DNA of 41,048 nt from CAYGTS01 sp964352905 (GTDB taxonomy: Bacteria > Pseudomonadota > Gammaproteobacteria > JAHCLG01). The DNA lies in the NCBI GenBank assembly GCA_964352905.1, contig CAYGTS010000003.1, forward strand, positions 1 through 41,048, given 5' to 3'. The notes below the pieces were generated by a model. It ran no database searches. It was given only the letters and a program-made list of their open reading frames with translations, and had not been told where the DNA came from. Positions 16,257 through 23,996 of this stretch are shown piece by piece; position 1 is the stretch's first letter, and each line of letters starts with the position of its first letter. Position numbers and translations under genes: made by a program.

Positions 16257-16321
16257 CCCGTAGAGTTGCTCTACGGGAGAGTAGCTAAAAATTGGCAAGC
16301 CAGAATACCAATTCGGTTAGC
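16257..16321. repeat. Two consecutive hairpins in a non-coding gap
   Basis: CCCGTAGAG-TTG-CTCTACGGG (16257-16277) is a perfect 9-bp stem. It is followed by a nested stem, GCTAA (16284-16288) with TTAGC (16317-16321) outside AATTGG (16290-16295) with CCAATT (16308-16313). No T-run follows on either strand, so a standard terminator is unlikely. It could be a small structured RNA or a palindromic repeat. Confidence 0.5.
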
Positions 16322-16330
16322 GCTTACGCC

Positions 16331-16582
16331 TTATTTATTCAGACAAAACAAATAAGCAGGAACAACAATATAATCTATTTTTTTGCCGCTGAGCTGCCAT
16401 AAGCTTAATGCAGCATGAATGTGGTTTTGAATTTGATTAGTCGTATCAGGATCATCTTTCACAATTAAATCTACCCACTTATTATCCTTTTTCAACTTTG
16501 CTTTAACATATTGCCCATACTGATTACTGATAATGGCAGTTAATTTTAAAGTGTTGCTAGAGGTTGAAAGAGCATATTTCAT
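16331..16582 (-). CDS. Hypothetical protein, 83 residues
   Basis: MKYALSTSSNTLKLTAIISN and so on to YIVVPAYLFCLNK. It is a small soluble protein with mixed alpha/beta character and no recognised motif. A longer reading from GTG 16600 is possible. The ATG at 16582 looks better, since it has a GTGGGT stretch upstream. It stands alone between two non-coding gaps on the minus strand. Coding status rests on length and normal composition only. Confidence 0.5.
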   Translation of the reverse strand: MKYALSTSSNTLKLTAIISNQYGQYVKAKLKKDNKWVDLIVKDDPDTTNQIQNHIHAALSLWQLSGKKIDYIVVPAYLFCLNK

Positions 16583-16691
16583 ATTTGTTACATTACCCAC
16601 TTGTTTTTAAAGCATATTAATTATATCAAACATAATAATTTATGCAATAAAGAATTGTAATTTATCTAAATAATGTTATAAAAGATTAACG

Positions 16692-17834
16692 TTAGCATTT
16701 TTTTTTAGCTGAGCCTGATTCTTCCTCCGCACTCTCAATGAGCGTTAACTGCAAGTGTGTCCGTTTTCCCCCTGCTTTTCCGTCAGTAGTAACATGAGGG
16801 TTTTGATTAATTGGCCTAAAAAAATACGACCAAGCTTTTTGAAATTGCTCAGGCAACTGTGGTATAGCCTGATGATGCTCAATGAAATACTGTCTGCCGA
16901 CCGGAAAGACTATGCAAAATTCTTCGGAAAATATAGTCTTAACAGGGTTTAAAATAGCGATAATTGCTTTAATAATCGTTGCTATATTAGGCACAGTATG
17001 GAAACTGCCAAGATACTTTATTAACTCATCAACCTGACGAAAAATATTTATAGTTACCTGAGCAAACCCAGCAAGCAGGTAGTCATTGTCTTTCACATCA
17101 CAACAGTTAGAGTATAGTTCAGTAAGGAAGCTAAGCCTCTTTTTTAAAAAACGATAAACTATTCCCATGTGGTTATTATCACATCCTTGAAAATATATTT
17201 CATTTTTAGATGGGTTTTCCTGGCTTTCTTTTTCTTGCAAAGAATAGCTGCCAAACAACATTCTGTATGTAGGCATATGTTTTTTTTGAACTGATAATGA
17301 GCGCAAGCATGAAAAATAAGCAAATAAATCTTGTTTTGCTTTTTTTATTGCAGGATTTAGCTTTTCATGATATCGAGTTTTAACCAATGGATGACTTTTG
17401 GTCTCATTCTCACTTTCTTTTTCCTCATCATCTTCTTCTAAGCTGTCTTTTTCATAGAAATCATCCGAATTTATCTCACAAGTACAAGCGAGTTGAGTTA
17501 AAAGTTTTTTTTCTTCAGCATTGAGTGTGTCGTCTGGTTCAAATTGCGCCTGACTTAAGTATTGTAATAAAGCAGAGAGATCAGATAATTTTGAAATCGT
17601 AAGTTCACCTTTATTCTCAGTGGATAAACTAAATGGGAATTTATCTGCAGGAAAAATAGCGGTTAACATAGCTTCAAGTTTCTTCTTCTGATATTTTCGG
17701 ACAACATGAGTAGCAACAATGAGACGAATAAAAATATCACGGTCGTTTAGTTCAATATAAACCAGGTTATGACCTGTAGGATTTGTGTCATCAAAGAAAA
17801 TATAGTTATAGAAATTTTTAGTGTGGGAATACAT
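16692..17834 (-). CDS. Hypothetical protein with acidic C-terminal tail, effector candidate
   Basis: A 380-residue soluble protein with no recognised domain. It has an acidic low-complexity stretch near residues 133-147 (LEEDDEEKESENE). The C-terminus ends ESAEEESGSAKKKC. A glutamate-rich patch just before the end resembles the E-block seen in many Dot/Icm type IV effectors, and the last residue is cysteine. Both are pattern-level hints, and secretion is inference. It is preceded by AAAGAG about 12 bases before the ATG and stands alone on the minus strand. Confidence 0.7.
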   Translation of the reverse strand: MYSHTKNFYNYIFFDDTNPTGHNLVYIELNDRDIFIRLIVATHVVRKYQKKKLEAMLTAIFPADKFPFSLSTENKGELTISKLSDLSALLQYLSQAQFEPDDTLNAEEKKLLTQLACTCEINSDDFYEKDSLEEDDEEKESENETKSHPLVKTRYHEKLNPAIKKAKQDLFAYFSCLRSLSVQKKHMPTYRMLFGSYSLQEKESQENPSKNEIYFQGCDNNHMGIVYRFLKKRLSFLTELYSNCCDVKDNDYLLAGFAQVTINIFRQVDELIKYLGSFHTVPNIATIIKAIIAILNPVKTIFSEEFCIVFPVGRQYFIEHHQAIPQLPEQFQKAWSYFFRPINQNPHVTTDGKAGGKRTHLQLTLIESAEEESGSAKKKC

Positions 17835-17885
17835 GTTTTTATACTCTTTTTATTTTGTATAAGAATTATGTTAAGTATTCATAAA

Positions 17886-18467
17886 TCAATAAGCAATCTT
17901 TAACAGCGAGTTGATACAAAATTGCAAATAAAGCTCGAATTCTTTTTCACTATACGATAATAAGTTAGGATCGAGCGCTGCTGATGTCGTTAGTGCCAAA
18001 AGCATATTAATCAAATAACGAATATCAAGATCAGGATTAATATCACCTTGTACTTGGTAATATTGAAAAGCATTTAGCCACGCTTGCAGCTCTTCGGATT
18101 GTGTTGCAGGATTTTCAATAGATTGGTGCTTTTCTAAACGTTGCCAATTGAGCAAGCGGATTAACTCTGGGTGATTTTTATAAAAGTGAATATTATTTTG
18201 GAATAATTGTTGTAAAAAATCTGCAAAATTCAGCTCAGTACTTGGCAGAATCGCTTGCTTTAACTTAGCCTCTTTTACAATAGCAAGCTTTACCGCTAAC
18301 CATAACTGCTGTTTATTTGTGAAGTGATGAAACACTAAACTATGATTTACTTTCGCTAACTTAGCGATTTTCCCAATAGAAGCTCCTTCATAACCATGTT
18401 CAATAAACAATGTCTTAGCAGCCGTTAAAATGGCCTCTTTGGTTGATTGTGCTTTAGTGTTTTGCAT
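17886..18467 (-). CDS. TetR/AcrR-family transcriptional repressor
   Basis: A 193-residue protein. The N-terminal helix-turn-helix spans about residues 10-50 (AILTAAKTLFIEHGYEGASI, GKIAKLAKVNHSLVFHHF), typical of TetR proteins. The C-terminal ligand domain is variable. It is divergent from an MFS drug-transporter gene, with a palindromic operator between them, so it probably represses that gene and itself. The transporter is broken, so the regulator may have lost its original target. Confidence 0.88.
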   Translation of the reverse strand: MQNTKAQSTKEAILTAAKTLFIEHGYEGASIGKIAKLAKVNHSLVFHHFTNKQQLWLAVKLAIVKEAKLKQAILPSTELNFADFLQQLFQNNIHFYKNHPELIRLLNWQRLEKHQSIENPATQSEELQAWLNAFQYYQVQGDINPDLDIRYLINMLLALTTSAALDPNLLSYSEKEFELYLQFCINSLLKIAY

Positions 18468-18483
18468 TTCACTTCCCCCATTT

Positions 18484-18501
18484 ATTGACTAATCGGTCAA
18501 T
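18484..18501. promoter_or_regulatory. Probable TetR operator
   Basis: ATTGAC (18484-18489) and GTCAAT (18496-18501) form an inverted repeat around TAATCG, in the 71-base divergent gap. The TTGAC-GTCAA palindrome is typical of operators of TetR-type drug-pump repressors. Confidence 0.7.
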
Positions 18502-18538
18502 ATAGTTATTTTTTAGCATTAAAACAATAGGCAAAAAC

Positions 18539-19635
18539 ATGCATCATCGTAAAATGGCTTTCTTTATTATTTTATTGGTTGCTTGCTTAGCACAATTTGG
18601 TTCGGATGTTTATTCATCTGCTTTGCCAGCCATTGCAAAATCCCTTGCAACTTCTATCTCTTTGATTCAATTTAACATGGCAATCTATATGTTAGGCGTA
18701 GGTCTTAGTGAGTTAATCTACGGACCGTTGTCTGATAGCCTTGGCAGTAAAGTGCCGCTGCTAGCAGCAGGGTTAACACTGACAGCAATAGGAACAGTGA
18801 TCTGCGTGTTAGCGCCCAAAATTGATATACTTTTAGCGGGTCGATTTATTCAAGGCTGTGGCGCTGTGCTATGGCGTTCAATGTTCCGTGATTTATTTAC
18901 AGGAGCTGAATTATCAAAATACGGTACCTACTTTGCTGTATTTATCACCTTTATTATTCCTGCAGCACCCACAGTGGGCGGCTACTTAACACACTACCTT
19001 AGTTGGCGCGCAATTTTTGTTTTCTTGTTAATTTACACGTTGTTAACTTGGTTTATGAGCGCGTTTTATTTACATGAAACCAACCAACATCGCTCTAAAG
19101 AAAAAATGAATTTAGCATTTTACACTGCAGCAATGAAAGAATTATTAACCAGTCGTATTTTCATAGGGCATAGTCTTTGTGCCTTTTTTAGTTACGGTAT
19201 TTTCTTTTCTTGGCCAGCAAAATCAATGCAAAATATGTAAAACAATTTGGCATGCCTACTATGTTACGTTTTGGTTGGGCAATCACAATTATAGCAGGCT
19301 TACTTTTATTACTGGGTTTTTGGCTTATGGGAAATAACCTTTTAGCCATTATTATTCCCATTTGTTTATTCTATTTTGGTATAAGCTTTATTTGGCCCAA
19401 CACCTTTGCAAGTAGTTTCACACCCTTTGGGCACATTGCGGGTTGTGCGGCGGCATTATATGGATCACTACAAATAGGAGGTGCGGCCGTAATTGGCAGC
19501 ATGATGTCATTTCTACCACATCAAAATGCGATCCCATTAGCGCTCAGCTTCATTATCATTGCTGCATTAACTTGGATTTTTTATGAAAGTGTCGTGAATC
19601 GTGCTACCGTGCCAGGCAATGAGGCTAAGTCGTAA
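18539..19635 (+). pseudogene. Bcr/CflA-type MFS drug transporter, broken by internal deletion
   Basis: The first part (18539-19240, 233 residues) has the Bcr/CflA start: LAQFGSDVYSSALPAIAKSL, GPLSDSLGSKVPLL, AGRFIQGCGA. It stops after YGIFFSW with the out-of-frame tail PAKSMQNM. The second part continues in another frame from about 19210 (ASKINAKYVKQFGMPTMLRF) to 19635. Aligned to a normal transporter of about 400 residues, roughly 35-45 codons are missing exactly at the junction near 19212. This is a frame-breaking internal deletion rather than a simple slip. Six or so membrane spans remain in the first part and four in the second. The gene is unlikely to work. Confidence 0.85.
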
Positions 19636-19717
19636 GAATAGGCCTGATTGCCGCTGTTATAACAAGCAAGCTTGCATATTGAGCAGAAATTGTTATCATC
19701 GCTATTCGTTTACAGAC

Positions 19718-19791
<74 letters not shown>

Positions 19792-19852
19792 TTAGTAGAA
19801 TCCTTTTAAAAATAATCAGTTATCTTATCACCTTGCCGTTTACTTTTTAAGC

Positions 19853-20968
19853 TTATCGAGTGCTTGTGGAAATTTTGTGGGGATCGCTAGTTTGACTGGC
19901 AACACGCAACACCGCAATCGGCGTACCCCCTTTTTCCGCGCACACTTTATTCGCTGCAAACAATAAACTTTGTAATTCAGCACATGAGTAATGCGTTGTG
20001 ACACGCGAAGACTTATGTCCTAATAAATCTTGGCGATCTTCAAAACTTACCCCCGCTGCGCGTAGCCTTCTGCCAAAAGTGTGTTTCAAATCATGAACTC
20101 TGAGTTCAGCTAAGCCAATTCGTGCTCTAGCGTGCTTCCAACCCGAATTCAGCATCCTGGCAATGGGTTTTCCACGGTAAACAAACACAAACGTATCATG
20201 TTTGCCTCGCATACTTTCAATCACAGATCGCGCAACACGATTTAGCACCACTAAACGATCTTCACGATTTTTAACGTGCTCACCTGGAATGATAAACACC
20301 GATTCACCCGGTAAATCGGGTACAGGTACTTCCCATTCCCAGCGCAAACCACACACCTCACGATCACGGCAACCCGTGTTAACCGCAAATAATGCCATTT
20401 TGGTTAAGTGCGAGGGCAATGCTTGCAATAAACGCTGCTGCTCATCCCAATTTAGCGGATAAGGTTTGCGCTTATCATGCTCACTCAGCAATTTAATTTT
20501 GGGTGCATGTGCAAGCCAGGTTAAGCCTTGCTCATCAATCCACTCACCTGCTGCCAGATTCAACAAATGTCGCACAACTTGTAAACCGTAGTTAATCGTG
20601 CGCGTTTTAACACCTGCTTTTTTTCTAGCAAGAATATAAGGTTGTAAACTGCCCATATGAATTTCATCAAGTGGCAAATCGCCAATATAGTTATTAAGCT
20701 CTTGCAACAAATAACCATCTCTAGCGATCGTTGCTTTGTGCTGCTTCTCAATCAAATATTGGGTTGCTGCTACTCGAAAAATACGTTTTGGGCGCACACC
20801 ATAAATTAATGCTTGCCGCAACTGCTCCACTTTAAAATTTAAAAATTTTTCTGCTTCACAGAGCAAATGTGTTCCAGTACTTTCACGAATGCGTATACCG
20901 AAAATTTGCTTATCAACATGCCAAAGCTCTCCGCGTTTAAAAAGCCCTGGTGATACTTTACGTCCCAT
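19853..20968 (-). CDS. Tyrosine recombinase/integrase of element A
   Basis: A 371-residue site-specific recombinase. An N-terminal DNA-binding part precedes a SAM-like core-binding domain (about 65-165) and a catalytic domain (about 170-335). Catalytic residues seen are R201 in TGCRDREVCGL, K233, H292 in VHDLKHTFGRR, H318 in LLGHKSS and the nucleophile Y327 in TTHYSCAEL. The second catalytic arginine position (H-x-x-R) is lysine, K295. It is oriented toward the tRNA 62 bases from its gene end. It would integrate and, with the AlpA-like protein, excise the island. A truncated relative lies at 28819. Confidence 0.95.
   Translation of the reverse strand: MGRKVSPGLFKRGELWHVDKQIFGIRIRESTGTHLLCEAEKFLNFKVEQLRQALIYGVRPKRIFRVAATQYLIEKQHKATIARDGYLLQELNNYIGDLPLDEIHMGSLQPYILARKKAGVKTRTINYGLQVVRHLLNLAAGEWIDEQGLTWLAHAPKIKLLSEHDKRKPYPLNWDEQQRLLQALPSHLTKMALFAVNTGCRDREVCGLRWEWEVPVPDLPGESVFIIPGEHVKNREDRLVVLNRVARSVIESMRGKHDTFVFVYRGKPIARMLNSGWKHARARIGLAELRVHDLKHTFGRRLRAAGVSFEDRQDLLGHKSSRVTTHYSCAELQSLLFAANKVCAEKGGTPIAVLRVASQTSDPHKISTSTR
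19865..19880 (-). promoter_or_regulatory. Candidate integrase arm site near attL
   Basis: TGTGGAA and TGTGG are spaced 11 bases apart inside the 3' end of the integrase gene. The same paired boxes with the same 11-base period occur at 28593-28610 and 32667-32684 near the other att copies. Confidence 0.5.
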
Positions 20969-20973
20969 AGGAT

Positions 20974-21174
20974 TTAACTCCTCTTAACAGAGGGACGTCC
21001 ATAGCAGCGCTTATAATGATCGACCCATTGATCTAAGTCAAGCCTGTCAAAGGCAATGCCTTGCTTGCCAATCGGAATCGCCATTAAATGCGGACGCACT
21101 TCTTGATTAAAGCGATTAATATCCATGCCAAGATAAGAGGGTATATCACGTAAACGAATAAGGCGGGGTTGCAT
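20974..21174 (-). CDS. AlpA-like small DNA-binding protein (excisionase candidate)
   Basis: A 66-residue protein, MQPRLIRLRDIPSYLGMDIN. It has a MerR/AlpA-type winged-helix start (LRDIPSYLGM), and FDRLDLDQWVDHY matches the end of that fold. AlpA/Xis-type proteins regulate integrase genes and direct excision. It ends 5 bases before the integrase start, so the two are co-transcribed with this gene first, as in many tRNA-integrated islands. Confidence 0.78.
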   Translation of the reverse strand: MQPRLIRLRDIPSYLGMDINRFNQEVRPHLMAIPIGKQGIAFDRLDLDQWVDHYKRCYGRPSVKRS

Positions 21175-21266
21175 AACGGACTCCCGTGAAATGATAAGGT
21201 TGGAAGTCCTAGTTTGGTGTGAATCGATAGTTCCACGATCCTAGAGTTAAGATTTTGGCAGAGTAT

Positions 21267-21647
21267 TTAAATGATGTCAATAGTAAGTGAGGATTTATTC
21301 TCTATGATTTTCTTAATCAAGTTTTCAATATTATTATATTCAACACAATGATTGGTTATTATTTTCAATGCAGCTGAAGGTGTGATGCCCGTCTTATGAA
21401 TGCATAAAATCTGACGGTTAAAGATATTAGCCCACCCCAATTCAATACCTAATCCTGTTGACGGATAAGAAACCTCTGCTATAAAAAGATCACAGCTTTT
21501 AATCACATCGAGTGTTGACCAGGGTATCCTAAATTCTGAATGAGGTAAAACCATTTCATGATCTTGCATAAGCTTCGATTTTTTAAAGGGAGCATAAAGC
21601 TCATTTTCATAATCAAAGCTTGTAGCATGGCCTAGATAGATTTTCAT
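21267..21647 (-). CDS. Nucleoside 2-deoxyribosyltransferase-fold protein
   Basis: A 126-residue protein, MKIYLGHATSFDYENELYAP. The Rossmann-like pattern is that of the PF05014 family: KIYLGHA at the start, CDLFIAEVS (D53, E58), GLGIELGWA (E69 in the place of the family catalytic glutamate) and then QILCIHK. Such enzymes cleave or transfer the base of nucleosides or nucleotides. The substrate here is unknown. ATG 21647 is used; a GTG at 21662 is an alternative. It sits between the recombination genes and the relaxase in element A and could be a defence or nucleotide-modifying cargo gene. Confidence 0.72.
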   Translation of the reverse strand: MKIYLGHATSFDYENELYAPFKKSKLMQDHEMVLPHSEFRIPWSTLDVIKSCDLFIAEVSYPSTGLGIELGWANIFNRQILCIHKTGITPSAALKIITNHCVEYNNIENLIKKIIENKSSLTIDII

Positions 21648-22019
21648 TTCAAATGACACCAAAGAATTTATATCTTGATAGGATAACGGCCATCTTAACG
21701 ATGAGTCAATCGGTATTCAAATTAGGAGCATCTAAAAATTTACTGTCTATTTTTAAACAACAGCTTGATTAATCTTTATTAGAGAATTAATCCTCAATTA
21801 TCATTGACAATTTATTCAAAAAATCACAAAATAGTTTATCAGAGCCTGAAGTAATCTTACTGCAAGATAAAGGCGCGGGCCCAGGGTGGTGTTAACTACC
21901 TGAGCAAGAAGAAATTTTTGAAGGACTTTATGTAGTTTAGTTAGGATTTTAGGCCCCTAATTTAAGTTGCCAACAATTGGCAAAATTGTTAGCAAAACAC
22001 GTTAAAAACGAGGTCTTTC
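21648..22019. other. 372-base gap before the relaxase
   Basis: No convincing gene. Short open stretches around 21805-21940 hint at decayed coding sequence but match nothing I recognise. The last 60 bases hold the overlapping inverted repeats listed separately. Confidence 0.4.
21967..21990. promoter_or_regulatory. Overlapping inverted repeats upstream of the relaxase (oriT or operator candidate)
   Basis: TTGCCAA-CAA-TTGGCAA (21967-21983) is a perfect 7-bp stem. It overlaps a second, AACAATT (21972-21978) with AATTGTT (21984-21990). They end 29 bases before the relaxase ATG. Such alternative stems upstream of a relaxase gene are typical of oriT or an autoregulatory operator. Neither role is proven. 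Confidence 0.5.
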
Positions 22020-23558
22020 ATGCGTCAGCAACATGCCATTAAACTCAAACCCACTCACATTCGCACTGAAAAAATGCCAGTGACCAAGCGACGTCAATCC
22101 CGCTTTGCAAATTTTAATGATGCGCTTTACGGTTGTGGTACCTTCTTTTTGTTGCGTGAATATCAACAACGTTGTGTGGTGAAAGTCTCGTATATTCAAA
22201 ATGGTCAGTCACGAGCCTGGGCAGCGCACGGTGATTATTTGCAACGTGAACACGCACAAACACCGGGTGAACGCGGTTTAGGTTTGAATGCTGAACGCGA
22301 CGATATTGATCTCAAAGAATTACTGCGCGCATGGCAAAAAGCCAATGATCCGTTGTTGTTTAAAATTATTGTCTCGCCTGAAAATGGTTACAAAATGGAT
22401 CTGCATCAGCACGCGAAAGATTTAATGCAACAAATGCAAATTGATTTAGACACAAAACTAGAATGGGCAGCTATCGATCATCACAACACTGATTATCCAC
22501 ACTTACATATTGTGGTGCGTGGTCTTGATGAAAAAGGTAAAGAATTACGTATTGAATCAGGTTATCTTAAACAAGGTATTCGTGAGCGCAGCCAAGTGTT
22601 AGCTTCACGTGAATTGGGTTTTCAACGCAATCAAGATCTTGTGCAACAGCGTCAACAGCAAGTTGAACGCGATCAAGTTACTAAAATTGATTACAGTTTA
22701 CGCCATCGTGCTAATGATGAGGGTGTGATTTCGTTTAAACAAAAAGTCGCAGATAATGCCATGGCACGTGAATGGCGCTTACAAGAAATTGCACGCCTAA
22801 AATATTTAGCCACGATGGATCTTGCGAAACAATTGGAACCCAGAGTGTGGCAATTAAGTCCGCAATTAGAAAATACATTGCATCAATTAAAGTTTGAAGA
22901 CAGCATCGTTGAAGCGCGTGCACGTCACGGTATTGAGGTGACGTATCGTGAAGAATTAAAAACCACTCAAATTGACGAAGACAGCCCACTTACTGGAAAA
23001 GTCGTTGGCATGGGACTTGAAAATGAACTATATGATAAACGTTATTTGATCGTAGAAGGTACCGACGGCAAAGCACATTATCTACAAGCCAGTAACAATA
23101 TGATCAAGCAACACGATGAAGGTGTTTATCGCAACGGTGATGTTGTCACTATTGAACGCAATCATTATACGCGTGCGGATGATACCCGAGTCAGTTATTT
23201 AAGTGTCGAAAGTCATGGTGATTTGGATCACTTAAAAAACACACTTTACTCAAAACTCGATGATGACACGTTGGATTTTGTGAAAGCAACTGGTTGTGCA
23301 CCACAACTCTTACATCATGAAAAGTGCTTTGGGCATGAGTATGCGGAAGCGATGATTGAGCGTTTTGAAGAATTTAAAGATGCCAATTTATTTTATTTTG
23401 ATCGCGATGATGGCAGTTATTGGCTGGTGTCAAACTGGGAAGAACGTTATGAGTGGCTAATTGATGAACGTGAGCAAGCGCTTAAGTTAGATCGTGAACC
23501 AGAGCATGCTTTGGAGATTAGCCTTGAATCAGAGCATGAATTTGGGATGGGATTTTAG
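22020..23558 (+). CDS. MOBP-type relaxase with DUF3363 domain
   Basis: A 512-residue protein. The N-terminal relaxase domain has the likely nucleophile Y73 (HGDYLQRE) and the metal site AIDHHNTDYPHLHIVV with H161 and H163. This is the pattern of VirD2-like relaxases that carry a C-terminal DUF3363. The latter is visible near residues 325-380 (LTGKVVGMGLENELYDKRYL, IVEGTDGKAHYLQAS). It would nick oriT and lead one strand into a recipient. ACGAGG precedes the ATG. No coupling protein or mating-pore genes follow, so it needs a helper system. Confidence 0.88.
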   Translation: MRQQHAIKLKPTHIRTEKMPVTKRRQSRFANFNDALYGCGTFFLLREYQQRCVVKVSYIQNGQSRAWAAHGDYLQREHAQTPGERGLGLNAERDDIDLKELLRAWQKANDPLLFKIIVSPENGYKMDLHQHAKDLMQQMQIDLDTKLEWAAIDHHNTDYPHLHIVVRGLDEKGKELRIESGYLKQGIRERSQVLASRELGFQRNQDLVQQRQQQVERDQVTKIDYSLRHRANDEGVISFKQKVADNAMAREWRLQEIARLKYLATMDLAKQLEPRVWQLSPQLENTLHQLKFEDSIVEARARHGIEVTYREELKTTQIDEDSPLTGKVVGMGLENELYDKRYLIVEGTDGKAHYLQASNNMIKQHDEGVYRNGDVVTIERNHYTRADDTRVSYLSVESHGDLDHLKNTLYSKLDDDTLDFVKATGCAPQLLHHEKCFGHEYAEAMIERFEEFKDANLFYFDRDDGSYWLVSNWEERYEWLIDEREQALKLDREPEHALEISLESEHEFGMGF

Positions 23559-23601
23559 TCAATAAAAAATTAAAATATTAGCTACTGGTTCTATAATATG
23601 A

Positions 23602-23817
23602 CAACTCATTGTATCTAGCTTATGTAATAGACTGCCAATACATTCACAATTTCAGCAAGCCATTAAGAACTTATATAATTATACTTCCGATGAAAGTGGT
23701 GTGAGGCACGCTCTAACCGAGCAATCGCAAGAGCTTTATTATGAAGACGCTCTGTTTATGCTCACAATTTGCTCGGCATTGATTAATTATGTGCGATCGA
23801 AAGGCACCTCACCGTAA
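23602..23817 (+). pseudogene. C-terminal remnant of an abortive-infection-like gene
   Basis: An open stretch of 71 codons with no start ends in NLYNYTSDESGVRHALTEQS, QELYYEDALFMLTICSALIN and a TAA. The YTSDE-G-RHAL and DA-FML-CSA-INY pattern is the usual C-terminus of abortive-infection/STM4504-like HEPN-containing proteins found in defence islands. The rest of the gene is absent (an in-frame TGA lies just upstream at 23599), so this is a decayed fragment. It fills most of the 438-base gap between the relaxase and the next gene. Confidence 0.7.
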
Positions 23818-23996
23818 TTATCATTATGAGATTGTTCAATTAATAACCAGAAAAAGCCTGTGGTTGCCTTTACAATAAAACAACATTAAGATTGCGCTTC
23901 TACAAAATTGAATGACCCATTATCTGCTATTGCACTAAGATAAGTAGCCTCTTGATAGGGAAAGATTTTAAATAGACTATAAAAAATGGCAAAGTA

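Noticed and set aside
16257..16277. Perfect hairpin as a transcription terminator
   Set aside because: There is no T-run after the stem on either strand.
21805..21940. Short open stretches before the relaxase as a decayed gene
   Set aside because: Two overlapping frames of about 20-35 codons have no start and no recognisable motif, which is too little to call.
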